DNA of 64,000 nt from Ichthyophthirius multifiliis (taxonomy: Eukaryota; Ciliophora; Oligohymenophorea; Hymenostomatida): assembly GCF_000220395.1 (NCBI RefSeq), contig NW_004086397.1, forward strand, positions 1-64,000, in the 5' to 3' direction. Shown piece after piece: positions 11,627-23,734 of the stretch. Each line of letters starts with the position of its first letter. Position 1 is the stretch's first letter. Under the pieces are notes generated by a model, which worked only from the letters and a program-made list of their open reading frames with translations, did no database searches and was not told the DNA's origin. A program made the position numbers and the translations under genes.

Positions 11627-13361
11627 ATGGATATATTTCTAATTTGTTTATATTTAGGTTATTTTGCCATAAATTCTGCATACTCAGCAATTGCCCCGTT
11701 ATTCCCGTAAAGAGCAATTGAATATGGCATTTCAGTATCATTAATAGGCATAATATTTGCCACATATCCTTTAGGAAATTTCGTATGTGCATTAATATTA
11801 GGAAAGCGTTTATAAATAGGACAAAATCGTAATATATTTACAATAGCTGGAATCATATTAACATCAATAGGAATATTAATATTTGCCTTTTTATTTTATA
11901 TAGAACAAAAAGTTAACTTCATAATAGCATCAATAATATCAAAAATAATATTAGGAATAGTAGAAAATTAAAAAATTTAAAAATAATAATATAAAAGGGT
12001 TAATCATTGTTTTGTACACATGCTTTTGCATTCATACCTTTAATTTATAAAGTAAACTTCGAAGAAATATGTGCATATATGGAAAGTTTAGGCACAATAG
12101 GTTTAATAATTGGTCCCATTTTAGGAAGTTTACTATTGTAAATATTCGGTTATAGCACACCTTTTATATTTTTTAGTCTAATATGTATATTATTAACCCC
12201 AATATTAATAAAATCTATTCCATCGCAATAGAATTTAAAAAACCTTGAAAATGAAGGCGAAGAAAAAAATAAGGGGAAGATGAAGAAGAAGAATTCGAAA
12301 TTCATTACATGAAAATATTTTAGAATAAATTTTTATTATTAAACTATATTATAATTTTTTTACCGACTTGTGGAATTCTTTTTTTGGATCCTACTATGAG
12401 CATTTATTTTTCAAAAGAATATTAGCTTAATGATTTTCAAATTGGACTGCTTTTTTCTGTCCGAACTATCGTTTATATAGTTTTGACACCACCAGCAGCA
12501 AAATATATAAAAAAATTTGAAAGTTATGAAATTTTGTTATTCCTTGGATGCTTTATTATGGGATCAAGTTTTCTTTATTTGGGTCCTGACTCTTTTTTAC
12601 TTGGTAAGGATATGAATGTGGTTATTATTGCTAATATATTTGTAGGAATAGCCTATATTCTGATTTATATTCCTGCTATTCCTTAGTTATATAGAATCCT
12701 AAAATGCATTTATCCCGAAGAGAACGATAATATGATTGGGGATATTTCCTCAGCATTATATAATACTAGTTATGCTTTAGGAGAATTTATAGGGCCACTG
12801 GTTGGTGGTTTTTTTTCGGAATTTTTTAGCTTTTCACGAGCAGCGAGTATTTTCGGAGTATTTATATTGGCTTTTTCTTTTTTATATTATAAAGTGGCAT
12901 TTAATGGATAACTTAATCAGAAATTACAATAAACCTTAAGTTAAGAGAGAATTTCGATGATATATGATTAGTAGGTACATATTATCAATACTTTAAGTAT
13001 TTAAACTAGGTAGGTTAAGTCGAAGGCAAATTTATAAGATGAGAATGTTAAAAGTAAAATAATTTTTCCAAAATATTATACACCTGTTTTGAAAAATAAA
13101 TCACATTAAAATTCACATTTTATTGTAATTAAAAAAAAAAAGAAAAATAATTATTTGCAAAATGGATAAATTATTAAAGAAGACTAAAAGTTAGAGGGAT
13201 ATTTTATTTAAGATGATGAACAATATATTAAAAAAAGCTCTTAAGATTTTTAAATAGCCTCATATAGTGATCAAGATCTGAGAAAAATTCTATTAGTTAA
13301 CCAAGATAGTGTAATTGATAAATAAGAATTATTATAATTTAAGAAAAAAGAATTCTAATGA
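11627..13361 (+). CDS. Major facilitator superfamily transporter
   Basis: About 565 aa with roughly 12 hydrophobic helices, a charged loop between the two halves and a long polar Q/K-rich C-terminal tail from about residue 410. It begins directly in helix 1 (MDIFLICLYLGYFAINSAYS). A PLGNFVCALILGKRL loop stands where the MFS loop 2-3 motif lies, and GIGQSLFCTHAFAFIP matches MFS helix 4. The second half has DPTMSIYFSKEYQL and LGEFIGPLVGGFFS (helix 11). The layout resembles the SLC18/SLC18B1 drug and amine antiporters, but the substrate cannot be read. Intron 11960-11997 (38 nt). One frame slip sits at an A7 run near 12,268 in the acidic loop, most simply one missing A. Confidence 0.85.
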
Positions 13362-13574
13362 GTTTTTATATTTGTTTTTATAATTAATAATACAAATTAA
13401 AATAATTTTCAAGAATTATTTAAAATAAAAAATAAAATAAATTATTAAATTATAATAAATATATATATATATTAAAAAAAGAAAATTATTTAATTTGATA
13501 TAATAAATTATTTAATTTTATTAAATAATTAATTTAATTAAAAATTAAATAAAAATAATATAATTATTAGAAAA

Positions 13575-14411
13575 ATGAACTATATAGAGTCAATAAAAAA
13601 CAAAGTAATAAATACTTTTGTAGAAGAAGCTAGTTTAATATAACATTATAATTAATTGGAATAGTAATTAAAATAATAATATTAAGAAAAAATAAAAGCT
13701 AAAATAAAAGAATTAGAAGAGAGGCATGTTGATGAAATAAATATGAAAATATTATATTTATGCAAAGATTATTAAAAAATCTATAATGATTAAATTTAAA
13801 AAATAGAAAAAGTATATGAGCAAATAAATTTTTAAGCTTAACAATTTAATATTTTTTTGGAAATTTAAATTGAACAAATAAAATCTAAAATAGAAAGTTT
13901 TCAAAAAAGCTAATAATATAATTTATTAAAAAAAGACCTATTATAAAATCTAAAAGAATTATATATAAAAGAGCCTAAAGATTCATTTTTAAAGAAAATA
14001 TTTACTTCATAAAGTAATATAAATCAAAATTCTTAAAAAATAGATGAATTAATTAATTTAATACAAAATAAACAATTAAACAATGTAAAAAAAATATAAA
14101 ATATCATTAAATTTTATTATAAAAAATTAAAGTATAAACCTACTTAAAATGTAAGTGCTGATTCTTTCTTTGCTATTGAAAATTAATTACTTAAATAAAT
14201 TAAATAATAATTTTTGGATAGTTAATATATTGAATAAATAAAAGAAACTTATGTATAAAAATTTGAATGTTGTGTTTGTTTTGAAAAATATTAAGTTACT
14301 TCTGTTTGGAATAACTGTGGACATACAAATACTTGTAAAAATTGTGCTAAAAATTAAAAAGCTTGTCCATATTGTCGTAAAGTAGGGGTAATGACTAATT
14401 TATATACATGA
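13575..14411 (+). CDS. Coiled-coil protein with C-terminal C3HC4 RING finger
   Basis: 278 aa, one exon, no frame slip. Residues 1-230 are K/E/Q/N-rich helices. The last 45 residues form a RING finger: CCVCFEKYQVTSVWN, then NCGHTNTCKNC and ACPYCRKVG, giving C-x2-C, C-x-H-x3-C-x2-C and C-x2-C. The likely role is E3 ubiquitin ligase; the coiled coil would give dimerisation or substrate binding. The single-histidine C3HC4 form and terminal placement resemble MGRN/XIAP-type RINGs. Substrate unknown. Confidence 0.85.
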
Positions 14412-15604
14412 AAATTTAAGAAAAAAAATTAAATGCTTACATTAAATTCATTTTTTTAATAAAAATATTTGCACTAAAAACATTAATTAAATTTAATTTA
14501 AAAAGACTTTTTTATAACAAATAATCTAATTGCATATTCTAAATTGTTATTTAATATTTATATATATACAAATTGTTTAATTTATAATTTCTAAAACATA
14601 AAAATTAAAAAATACAAAATAAAACAGATAAATGTTAATAAATAAACTTATTAATAAGATTGTTTTTTGGTTAAAATTTGAATTTTATTAAAAAAAATAA
14701 CTAAATTATAAAATTATATTAATGCTTTAGAATTTAATTTATATTAGAGAAATTTATGCTCTAACTTAACCTTATACTTTATAGAATTTCCTTTATTTTG
14801 TAAAAATATAATTTTTTATTTATTTGTAAATGTTTTGCATATACAAAGATTTACAACCATTAATTATTAAATATCTTTCATGTTTACTTTGTAGAATATT
14901 ATGAAAATTTTTTCTTAGTTCGGGTAAAAAACATTTTTACAGATTAATTTGTATTGCGAAATTTGTATTTTTGAATTTATTTGTATTAATTAATTAATAC
15001 TTTGAATTTTGATGCTTTTTAAATACATTTATGATAAAGATTAATGAATTTAGTTTTTATAAATGATACAAAGTTTTTATTTAAACTTTAACAGTTATTA
15101 TTTTAGATTTTTGTATTATTCTGCTGTTTTCATTTAATAAGTATTTAAATTTATTTTTATAAATAAATAAATAATTAATTTTAACTATAAAATATATTTA
15201 AATTGTTTTTTTTCAATATGTGCAAAAATTATAAAATAAAAAAATAGCCTTAGATAAAAAATGTAATTTTACAATATAACATTTTCAAATATTAATAATG
15301 TTTTTTATAAATTAAATTAAATTAAATTAAATTAAAATATATAATTTAAGATATAATTTTATTGATTTTACAAAATATTAAAATAATATATGATAGCAAA
15401 AAATATAAAAAGAATTCTTAAACCAAATAAATTAATAAATTTAAATATTTAATAATTTACATTTTATTCTGATTAATTTTAAAAGTATTTTATAGTTTAA
15501 TATTAGTTAGCAGAAGATTTTTAATATAAAAAAGGTTTTTATTTTATTAATAAAAATTAATAAATTTTAAAAAAGTATCATTAGAAAGAGATCATTAAGA
15601 AAAA
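14412..15604. other. Intergenic spacer
   Basis: 1.2 kb, AT-rich, no convincing frame on either strand. Contains a short (ATTAA)n tandem at 15309-15335. Confidence 0.5.
15309..15335. repeat. (ATTAA)n pentanucleotide tandem
   Basis: Five uninterrupted copies of a five-base unit in the intergenic spacer. Confidence 0.8.
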
Positions 15605-15873
15605 ATGCAATAATATGAAAATTTAGGAAATATTATTTTTGGAGGTGTTTCTGTAAACTAAGATTATATATATTATTTATTTAATTCAAATGATGAGCGT
15701 TTACCTTATGATTTTATTAAAAATGTAAGAAATATTAATTATTTTATAAATAAAATAAATTATAGGATCCTTATTACTTAAATAAATTAGTAAAGTAATA
15801 TTATATAAAAGAAATTGAAATTCCAAAAAGATCAGAATAAAAAGAAATAGAAATATTAGGAAAATATAAATGA
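15605..15873 (+). CDS. Small hypothetical protein, 75 aa
   Basis: Two exons joined by a clean 41-nt GT-AG intron (15725-15765) keep one frame closed by TGA. The protein has an ordinary, unbiased composition (MQQYENLGNIIFGG, then LPYDFIKNDPYYLNKLVK) unlike the low-complexity shadows around it, which supports a real gene. No family recognised. No signal peptide and no transmembrane segment. Confidence 0.6.
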
Positions 15874-16120
15874 AAGTAAAAAAATTATTTATAATTTGCG
15901 TTTTAGATTAATATTGTTATTGTATTTTTTATAGAAGTAGTTTTATCAATTAATTTTAAATTAGTTTTATTTTAAAAAAGTATTTTTAAAATAAAAATAA
16001 TATATTTTTCTCTTTTTTTACTTAGAGCAAATATCTATTTTTTATTTATTTTATTAAAAACATATTAATTATATTTTTAAAATTATATTTAAAAATAACT
16101 AAATATATTCATTGAACATT

Positions 16121-16650
16121 ATGGATAATTTATAATAAGTTTAAAAAGAATTTGACAATCTTTAATAAAAATGTACTTAAATAAAATTTAATAAATTATT
16201 ATTGATTTTTAAAACCTCAAATAAAAAAGTTAAAGAAGCAGAAAATTCATAAATGTAAAATTTCTAAGGTCAAGTTCTTTAAAATTTATATGATTTACGT
16301 GAAGCATTTTATAATGATTTATAACATTATGTAACATAAAAAAGTAAAATAATTTAAAAATAACTATTTTATAAAAGAGCGTAGAAGAATAAAAATAAAA
16401 TGAATAGTCTAATGATAATATATAAAAAGAATTAAAATAAGTAAAGGAAGAAAACTCAAAATTAAACTATAGAATTTAACATTTATTAAATAACTTTAAA
16501 GCTGTTTTAGAAAATAAAGTAAATAATATAAACCATTTATTTTTTAAATAAAATATTAAGGAATTAGATTAAGCCTTAAAAGAAAATGAAAGACTAAAAT
16601 ACAATATAGAAATTTTAAGAAGAAACCTTAAAGAATCATAAAAATATTGA
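16121..16650 (+). CDS. Small coiled-coil protein, 160 aa
   Basis: Two exons with intron 16331-16377 (47 nt); exon lengths (210 and 273 nt) keep the frame exactly. The first 70 residues hold NLYDLREAFYNDLQHY; the rest is a continuous coiled coil (KELKQVKEENSKLNYR, KENERLKYNIEILRRNL). It is about the size of small intraflagellar-transport or basal-body coiled coils, but I could not match it to any. Confidence 0.65.
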
Positions 16651-16905
16651 ATTATTTAGAAATAATAATTATAAATTCTCTTTATTATATTTAAAAATTA
16701 AAAAATAAAATATCATAATTAATAAAATAAGTAAATCATCATAAACATAAATAAATATTTTTTTCATTTTTCAATAAAGAAAATAAATAAATATAAAACA
16801 AAATAAATATTAAGAATAAAAAAGCAACTATTTAAATAAATTTATTTTATTATATTTTTTATATTAATATTTATATAAATTTTTGTATATTTTAATTTAG
16901 TTTTA

Positions 16906-17753
16906 TCATAGACCTACTGCTTTTTAAAGGATACTTTCATCTAAAATATGTTCGACTTTATCAACTCTTAAAACAGTCATCATAGTTCTATGTCCTAAAA
17001 TAAAAGATATAAAAAATAAAAATAAAAATAAAACCCCAATGCTTTTTAGAATTTTTTCTTCTTCTTAAATGTAAACCCAAAACTTTTTCAGACTAAGTTT
17101 GTTATTCTACAGTTGCATAGACCTTTTTTCATTAAATATGTTTTTTTTCAATATATACAAATATATATATTATACTTTTGCAGTAGAAATATAAGGACGA
17201 CCAATAGCTGTATAATCAGTAGTTCCTATAGCAAGAACTTTATCAAAAATAATTTATTAGTTAATATCATATTCTTTTAACCAATCTACTGTTAACATAT
17301 CATCTTATAAAACTTTATATTAAAATCCTAAAATTTCTACTACTGCGAATATCTCATCATCTTTTGCAGGATATTAAATACCTTTCAAAGGTTAATGAAT
17401 AACTAATTTTTAATTTTCAGGTTATATTTCTGGTCTAGTTGCTTTTATTTCTTTTATTCTTTCTCTTCTATGTGCTTTTTTTTATAGGGCTTTTTACCAT
17501 TCATTTCTTATTCTTACATATTTTTTGTCCATATTCTTTTCATCGTCATATACTCTAAGTTCTGCTTGATCTTTAACCTCATATGGCGTATAAAAATTTA
17601 CTTTTTAGTATATTATATAAATTTTTATATTATTATTTTTTTTATAAAACCTTTAGGTTTAGCTCTTCCAAAATTAAATATTGCTTTTGAATTAAAAATA
17701 TTTTGAGTTGTTAGTTTATTAAATGAATTATTTAAAAATTTTAATGAAAACAT
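16906..17753 (-). CDS. MRPL21: Mitochondrial large-subunit ribosomal protein bL21m
   Basis: Structural protein of the mitochondrial large ribosomal subunit. 234 aa in four exons (introns 17601-17650, 17123-17175, 16995-17034). The N-terminus MFSLKFLNNSFNKLTTQN is basic and acid-free like a mitochondrial presequence. An extra charged segment (residues about 35-100) precedes the bL21 core: EIFAVVEILGFQYKVLQDD, FDKVLAIG, TAIGRPYISTAKVYATV, LRRRKNSKKHWGHRT. The last block matches the KRRKNYRRKQGHR signature of bL21. No frame slips. Confidence 0.92.
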
Positions 17754-18039
17754 TTTTAAATATTTAATTTAAAGATATATATGTAAAATATAAATATATT
17801 ATTTGGAAATAAGATAAAAATAATATAGTAAAATTATTATAAAAATATTTTAACAATATATAATTAAATTTAATGAATATAAAATATCTATATATATTAT
17901 TATATATATATATATATATATATTTTTAAAAATATATATAAATATTTATTTATTATCTTTAATATTTAATTTTTTTTTTTAATAATTATTATTTTTCAAA
18001 AATAATATAAATACTTATAATTTTGTAATTTAATAATTT

Positions 18040-21000
18040 TCATTTTTTAAAATTGCTTTTTTCTTATAAGTTTTTCTAACTATTTTCTATTTTGCTACCA
18101 AATTTTATATTATCTTTATTAACATTGTTTCCAATTTAATTTTTAAAACTACTAGAATCATTATCAATTTTAAATATTCTATCATTATTTTTTTTTACTT
18201 TATTAGATAACTCTGATTATTCTTCGTTATCAAATTCACTATTATTAACATTCCTAAAAGAATTAGTATTTTACTAAAGGTCTTAAAAGTACGACTTTTT
18301 CTAAAAAGGTGTTGAGTACTCTATAAATTTATTTTAAACTTATTCTTAAGGATATGTATTTCTTTTATTTTATCTATCATCTATTAATGTTTTTTTTTTT
18401 CTTTTTTCGAATGAAAGAAATATTTTTTCTTGATTATCTACTGAATTATTATTATAATCTTTTATTTTCTTTTGTATTTAATATTAATTTTATGAATTTC
18501 GACTCATTAAATCTTTTTTTAAATAATCTTCTTGTATTATTTGTTCTTTTGGCTACTTAAATCTCTTTTTTACTTCTTCTACTTATTCTTATTCTTGTTC
18601 ATATTCTAATTCATATCTTATTTTTTCTTATGTTTACTCTTATATTATAAATTATTATTACAGTTCTTAATTCTTTTTTTCTTCTTGTAATTTTTCATAT
18701 TTTTTTTCTTATTCTCTTTTTTGCTGATCTTCATCTAATTATATAATTTTTTCTTACTCCTATCTTTTTTTCACTTATTTTTCTTATTGTTTAAATTTTT
18801 CTTATTCTTCCTATTTTCTTTTTTCTTCTTTTTAACTCATTTATATTTCTTCTATTTTTTTTTATTCCTCTGCTTTTCTTTATTCTTCTTCTTTTCTTTA
18901 TTATTCTTCGTTATTTCGTCTTTATTATTCTTTTAATATTTCTTATTCTTATTGTTTTCTTATTTCTTCTTCCAATTGATATCTTTTTATTTTTTCTACT
19001 TCTTCATCCTATAGTTTTCTTTAAAATTCTTCTAATTATTTATTTTTTATCTCTTCTTATTATTTTATTTGTAATTCTTCTTCATATTTTTTTTGTTATT
19101 CTATTTATTTTCTTAGTAATTCTTATTCTTTTTATTATATTTCTTCTTATTATTATCTTTATAATTCATCTAATTGTTTTCTTAGTATTTCTTATTCTTA
19201 ATTTTTTTATAATTCTTATTATTTTTTATAATTTCTTTTTCTTTCATTTATAGTTAATTTTCTTTCCTTTTAATCTCTTCTTCTTTTTTTTGTATTCTTC
19301 TAGTTATTTTATTCTTAATTATTCCTAGAATTTATCCTCTTCATGTTTTTTCTTTAAGAATTCTTCTTATAATATTTGAAAGATTTAATTTTTTGTTTAT
19401 TCATAATTTTATTTTTATATTTCTTCTAGTTATATTTTTTCTTATTCCAATTTCTTAATTTATTTTTTAATCATTTCATCTTCTTACTTCTTTTTTTCTT
19501 CTAAAATTTTTAATTTTCATATTCTTATTTTTCTAATTTTCTAGAAATTTTTAATTTTTAAGAAATTCTTCTAATTCTTTTTCTTTTTATTTTATTTCTT
19601 TTTTCATTTTTTCTAAAATTTCATTTTTTTCATGTTCTTTTTAAAATATTTCCTTTTTTTAAATTTTTATTTTTTCCAAAAATTTATTTTCGAATTTTTC
19701 ATTCTAGATTTCCATATTTTTTTTCTAGATCGAAAAGTTCCTTTCAATTTCTTCTTTTTCTCTCTCTTTTTCTTCTAAACTCTTCTCAAATAATTTTTTT
19801 GTATTTTCTAAACTAAAAATTTCTTTATCCTTTTCCTTCAAAATATATTCCATTTTTTAAATTTCGGAAAGTAGAGTTTCCATTTATCCCATTTACTTTT
19901 CAATTAAATTCTCTTGATTATTTTAATTTTTTTCTTACTCTTTTTAAACTATTTTCAATTCTTCTAATTCTTCTCGTATATTATTCATTTAAATTTAAGA
20001 GTTTTCTCCTTTTTTAGTTAATTCTTTTATTATTCCTTCTTTTTTTATACATTCCTATGCCAACATATATTTAATATTTTCCAAATCTTCTAATTTATTT
20101 TAAAGTTCTTTATTATTCATTAAATATTCTTAATTTTAATTTTCTATTTATTCATTTATTTTTTTAATTTCATTTTATTTTTCCTTAATTTCTTTATTTT
20201 TCTACTTTAATTTTTCTTCAAAATTTTAAACAGTTTTTTCTTATTTTTCTAATAAATCCTTAATATTTTTCTCAAATAAATAATTCATTTTATTTTTTGA
20301 TTTTTCTATTTCTTAAATTTTTTCTTAGAATTTTTTTTCATTTTCTTAATTTTTTTACATATTTTCTTCGATTTTATTTTACAAATTTTATTTTTTTTTC
20401 GTTTCTTCGTCCAAAATAAATCCTTTTTTTATAATTTCTTGATTTAACTAACTTTAGATTTCTTTCAAATTTTCAATTTATGCTTACATTTGTCTTTAGT
20501 TTTCCAAATTATTTATTTTCTATTATTCTAATCTTTATATTTTGATATTATACTCTTAAATACTATCTTAGAAATCTTTTTAAATCTATAAATTACATTA
20601 CTATAATTGCAAAATTTATTAATTTAGATTAAAAATTTATTCTTTCAATTAATTCTCATCTATAAGTTACTAATTTTATTGGATTTCTATTTTTTCTTAA
20701 AAATCCGAAAAATTCTACTAATTTTACACAGATTAATTGCATAAAAGCTAATATTAATTTTATAAATTTTCCAATTATTTTTCTAAATTTTCTTTAATTA
20801 TTTGCCATTAATTTTATTCTTATATAAAAATGTTAATTTTTTCTTAAAAATTTCCATTTTCTTCTAAAAGTTCTCTATTTTTTATTTAAACTTTTTAAAG
20901 TTCATCGTATTTCTATTTAATTGTATTTATGTATGTTTTATTGTTTTTTTCAAATAATTCATTATTTTTTTCACTTTCTTCTTTTACTTTTTCATAATTT

Positions 21001-22021
21001 TCTTTTAAAAAATCAATTTAAAGTTTATATTATTCAACAATATTTTTAATTTCTTTTTCATTATTCTATTTTATATATTCAATTTATTATAAATATTACT
21101 AATTTCGGGCTTATAAATTATCATTTATTTATTATAATGCCTGATTTTCATTTTATTATAGATTGTTTTATTATATTTCGACTTTTAAATGTTGTATTTG
21201 GGTGCATAATTAATCGTTTATGATTTAGAGTTGAGATATTTTTTGAGAAAGTATTTTATTTTCTTCTTCCGCAATTATTTAGTCCTTCTTTTATGATATG
21301 TCATTATCAAAAGAAACATAAATTAGATTTTTTTGCTTTTAAGGAGAATTATTTTTTGCAAGTTGTTTTTAAGTAGAATATAAATATAAATTGTTCTAGG
21401 AAGGAAATTTTTGCGTAGATAGTACATTTTGTGTATTAAATTCATAAGGTTATGTTGATTAGGTGCTTAATTATTATTTAATATTATTATTAGAAAATTA
21501 TTATGATTGCTATTTTTAAGATTATTACATATTTTAATTTAATTATTGTTATTATTATTATGTATTATCAAGCAATTATTATTAGTGTTATTATAAATTA
21601 TTAGTATTTTATTAAGATTGATGTAAATTTTCATTTTATTATTATTAAGATTATTATAAATTATTATAATTATTTTTAATTAATTATATTATGTTTATTA
21701 TTATTAATATAATTATTGGTTTTTTTCATTAGGGTTTTTGATTTATATGTTTTCTTATCCTTCAGGCACATCTTTTTATTCAAAATACGATTTATATTTT
21801 TCTAATTGTTCCATCAAGTATTTGTTTTCCATACTTAAGTGATATAAGTTTTAATGTAACCATATTATTTTATTTATATCTTCATATACTAATGTTTCTT
21901 TTTATATTACAAATGGTAATAAAGGTTAAATATTATTTAATAATGTATAATTTGAATTTTGATTTTATTTAGAAGGACTATTCAAATTTTAAATAATATT
22001 TATTTTCTGCTAATTATCCAT
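18040..22021 (-). CDS. Giant coiled-coil protein, about 1,328 aa
   Basis: The longest gene of the window. Start MDNQQKINIIQNLNSPSKQ; a short globular part (about residues 35-80, PFVIQKETLVYEDI) precedes a Q/N-rich AAT-repeat stretch (21.48-21.70 kb), then about 1,000 residues of nearly unbroken coiled coil, an EEQ/RKQE-rich single-helix-like segment, and a non-helical S/N-rich tail. About five frame slips are needed: one near 21.67 kb, two near 19.5 kb, two near 19.25 kb. Each equals one missing base in an A run. 3,982 nt plus 5 gives exactly 1,329 codons, which supports slips rather than introns. Looks like a structural cytoskeletal or ciliary protein; family unknown. Confidence 0.75.
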
Positions 22022-22216
22022 TTTAATTTATATTTTTTAAAATATTTTTTTTTATTACTAATATTAAATTTAATAAAAAATTTTTTATTAATTTTTATTT
22101 ATTATAAAATGAAACAAAAAAATAAACATTTATTAAATTAAATATGCAATACTTTATTTAAATTAAAAATAATAAACAATAACAAATTATTTATATAATA
22201 TTAATTTTTTTGATTT
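22022..22216. promoter_or_regulatory. Probable shared upstream region of two divergent coiled-coil genes
   Basis: 195 bp lie between the start codons of the giant coiled-coil gene (-) and the next coiled-coil gene (+). Both promoters must fit here. No specific element can be named in this poly A/T sequence. Confidence 0.4.
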
Positions 22217-23113
22217 ATGGTAGATTTAAAAATTAATTAAAAAAATAATTCACCAAAAAAAAAAGCGATATGAAAACCTAATTTTTACAAAATCTAAATA
22301 AAGATGACTTTAATTAAAAATAAATTATAAATTAACTTCGTCAAGATCTATTAAATTTAGGAAACTAGAACATATTTCTATCTTAATAATTAGAATACTA
22401 GAGATAAACTATGCAATTATAATCTGAATTTCAAAGTAAAGGTGACTACTATAAAAATTTAGAAAAGCTGAACTTCGAGAACAATAATAAAATAAACTAA
22501 TTATAAGAATAAATAATAAAATTAAATCAAATAAACTAACAACAATAGATATAGTATAATAGTATTTTATAAGAATTTAACAAACAAAATCTTTGTAATA
22601 AAAGTTTAATTGAAGAGACATTTCAAAAAGATTAAGAAATTTAAAAATTATGTCTAAAAGATAAAATTAATGAAGAAAAAATAAATTAAATAATAATTTT
22701 AGAAGAAAAAAATACAGAAATTAAAAAAATGAATGATGAGTATATAGAAAAAATAAAAAACTTAGAAAATTCTAGCAGTTAAATTAAATAAAAAAATTAA
22801 AGTTTAGAAGAATAAATGAATAATTGTAAAGAAAAACAAAAAAAAATTAAAATGAAATTAATGAAAGAATAGAACAGATAATAAATTTAATAAAAGCATA
22901 AAATTAATAAAATTTCAACATATAAAAATTAAAAAATTAAATAAAATAATATGAAAATTAAATAAATGAAAAAAATATAGAAATATAATAAAATAATAAA
23001 TAGAATAATAAAATGAAAGCATAAAATAAATTATTAATATTAAACAATCAAATATTATTACAAAAATTATAAAAAAAGAGAAGGATTAATAAAAAGAAAA
23101 AAACTAATAGTAA

Positions 23114-23159
<46 letters not shown>

Positions 23160-23614
23160 TCGAAGATTTAGTTTTAGATGAAAAATATAAAATATTATTA
23201 TAGTTAAAACATTATAAGTCACTATTAAAATAATATAGATACCAATTCATCAGATACTCCTGATAGCACATTTAATAATAATTTAACAAAAATTACAAAA
23301 AATACTATTTAAAGTTCTAATTTAAATTTAAAAAGTGATGTATTTTCTTAAAAATTAAATTAATATCTTAAAAATAAGGAGTATGAAACTAAAAAATTAT
23401 ATTTTCTATGCCAAAATAATATTTTATTGATTTAAACCTTAATAATTCTCCTTCAAATAGTTCTTCTTAATAAAGCTCTGTTAAGGACTATGGTATTCTT
23501 AATAGAAATAATTCTGTTTAATATCAATAAAAAGGATTTTTTAGTCCTAACTTTAAATCAATTCCAATTGCTAAATCATTTATATATAAGAATAAGAGTA
23601 TATTCGCTAGTTGA
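22217..23614 (+). CDS. Coiled-coil protein with polyglutamine tract, about 465 aa
   Basis: Begins MVDLKINQKNNSPKKK, followed by a long Q/E/K/N coiled coil, a polyglutamine run from (TAA)n at 23115-23159, and a S/N-rich tail ending in a more specific block (GFFSPNFKSIPIAKSF, then IYKNKSIFAS). About five frame changes are needed, the first at an A10 run near 22,255, others near 22.85, 23.07, 23.23 and 23.40 kb; four equal one missing base. Head-to-head with the giant coiled-coil gene, with which it may share expression. Function unknown. Confidence 0.65.
23115..23159 (+). repeat. (AAT/TAA)n microsatellite coding polyglutamine
   Basis: About 15 triplets in the coiled-coil gene. The reading frame before and after it gives glutamine for this tract. 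Confidence 0.85.
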
Positions 23615-23734
23615 ATATTTTACTATACAAAAATATATACATTTCACTTTTCTATATATATTTTTATATATAAATTATAATTATTAATTAATACTAATAT
23701 AAAATTAATTATAATAAACATTTTAAAATATATT

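Noticed and set aside
12240-12310. Programmed frameshift at the A7 run of the MFS gene
   Set aside because: Euplotes-type frameshifting uses AAA followed by a stop codon; here TAA is sense, and many unrelated genes show the same kind of homopolymer slip, so sequence error is simpler.
18354-18560. Plus-strand F/L/Y-rich ORF resembling a membrane protein
   Set aside because: Antisense of the giant coiled-coil gene; TTT/TTC-rich strands opposite K/E codons always look hydrophobic.
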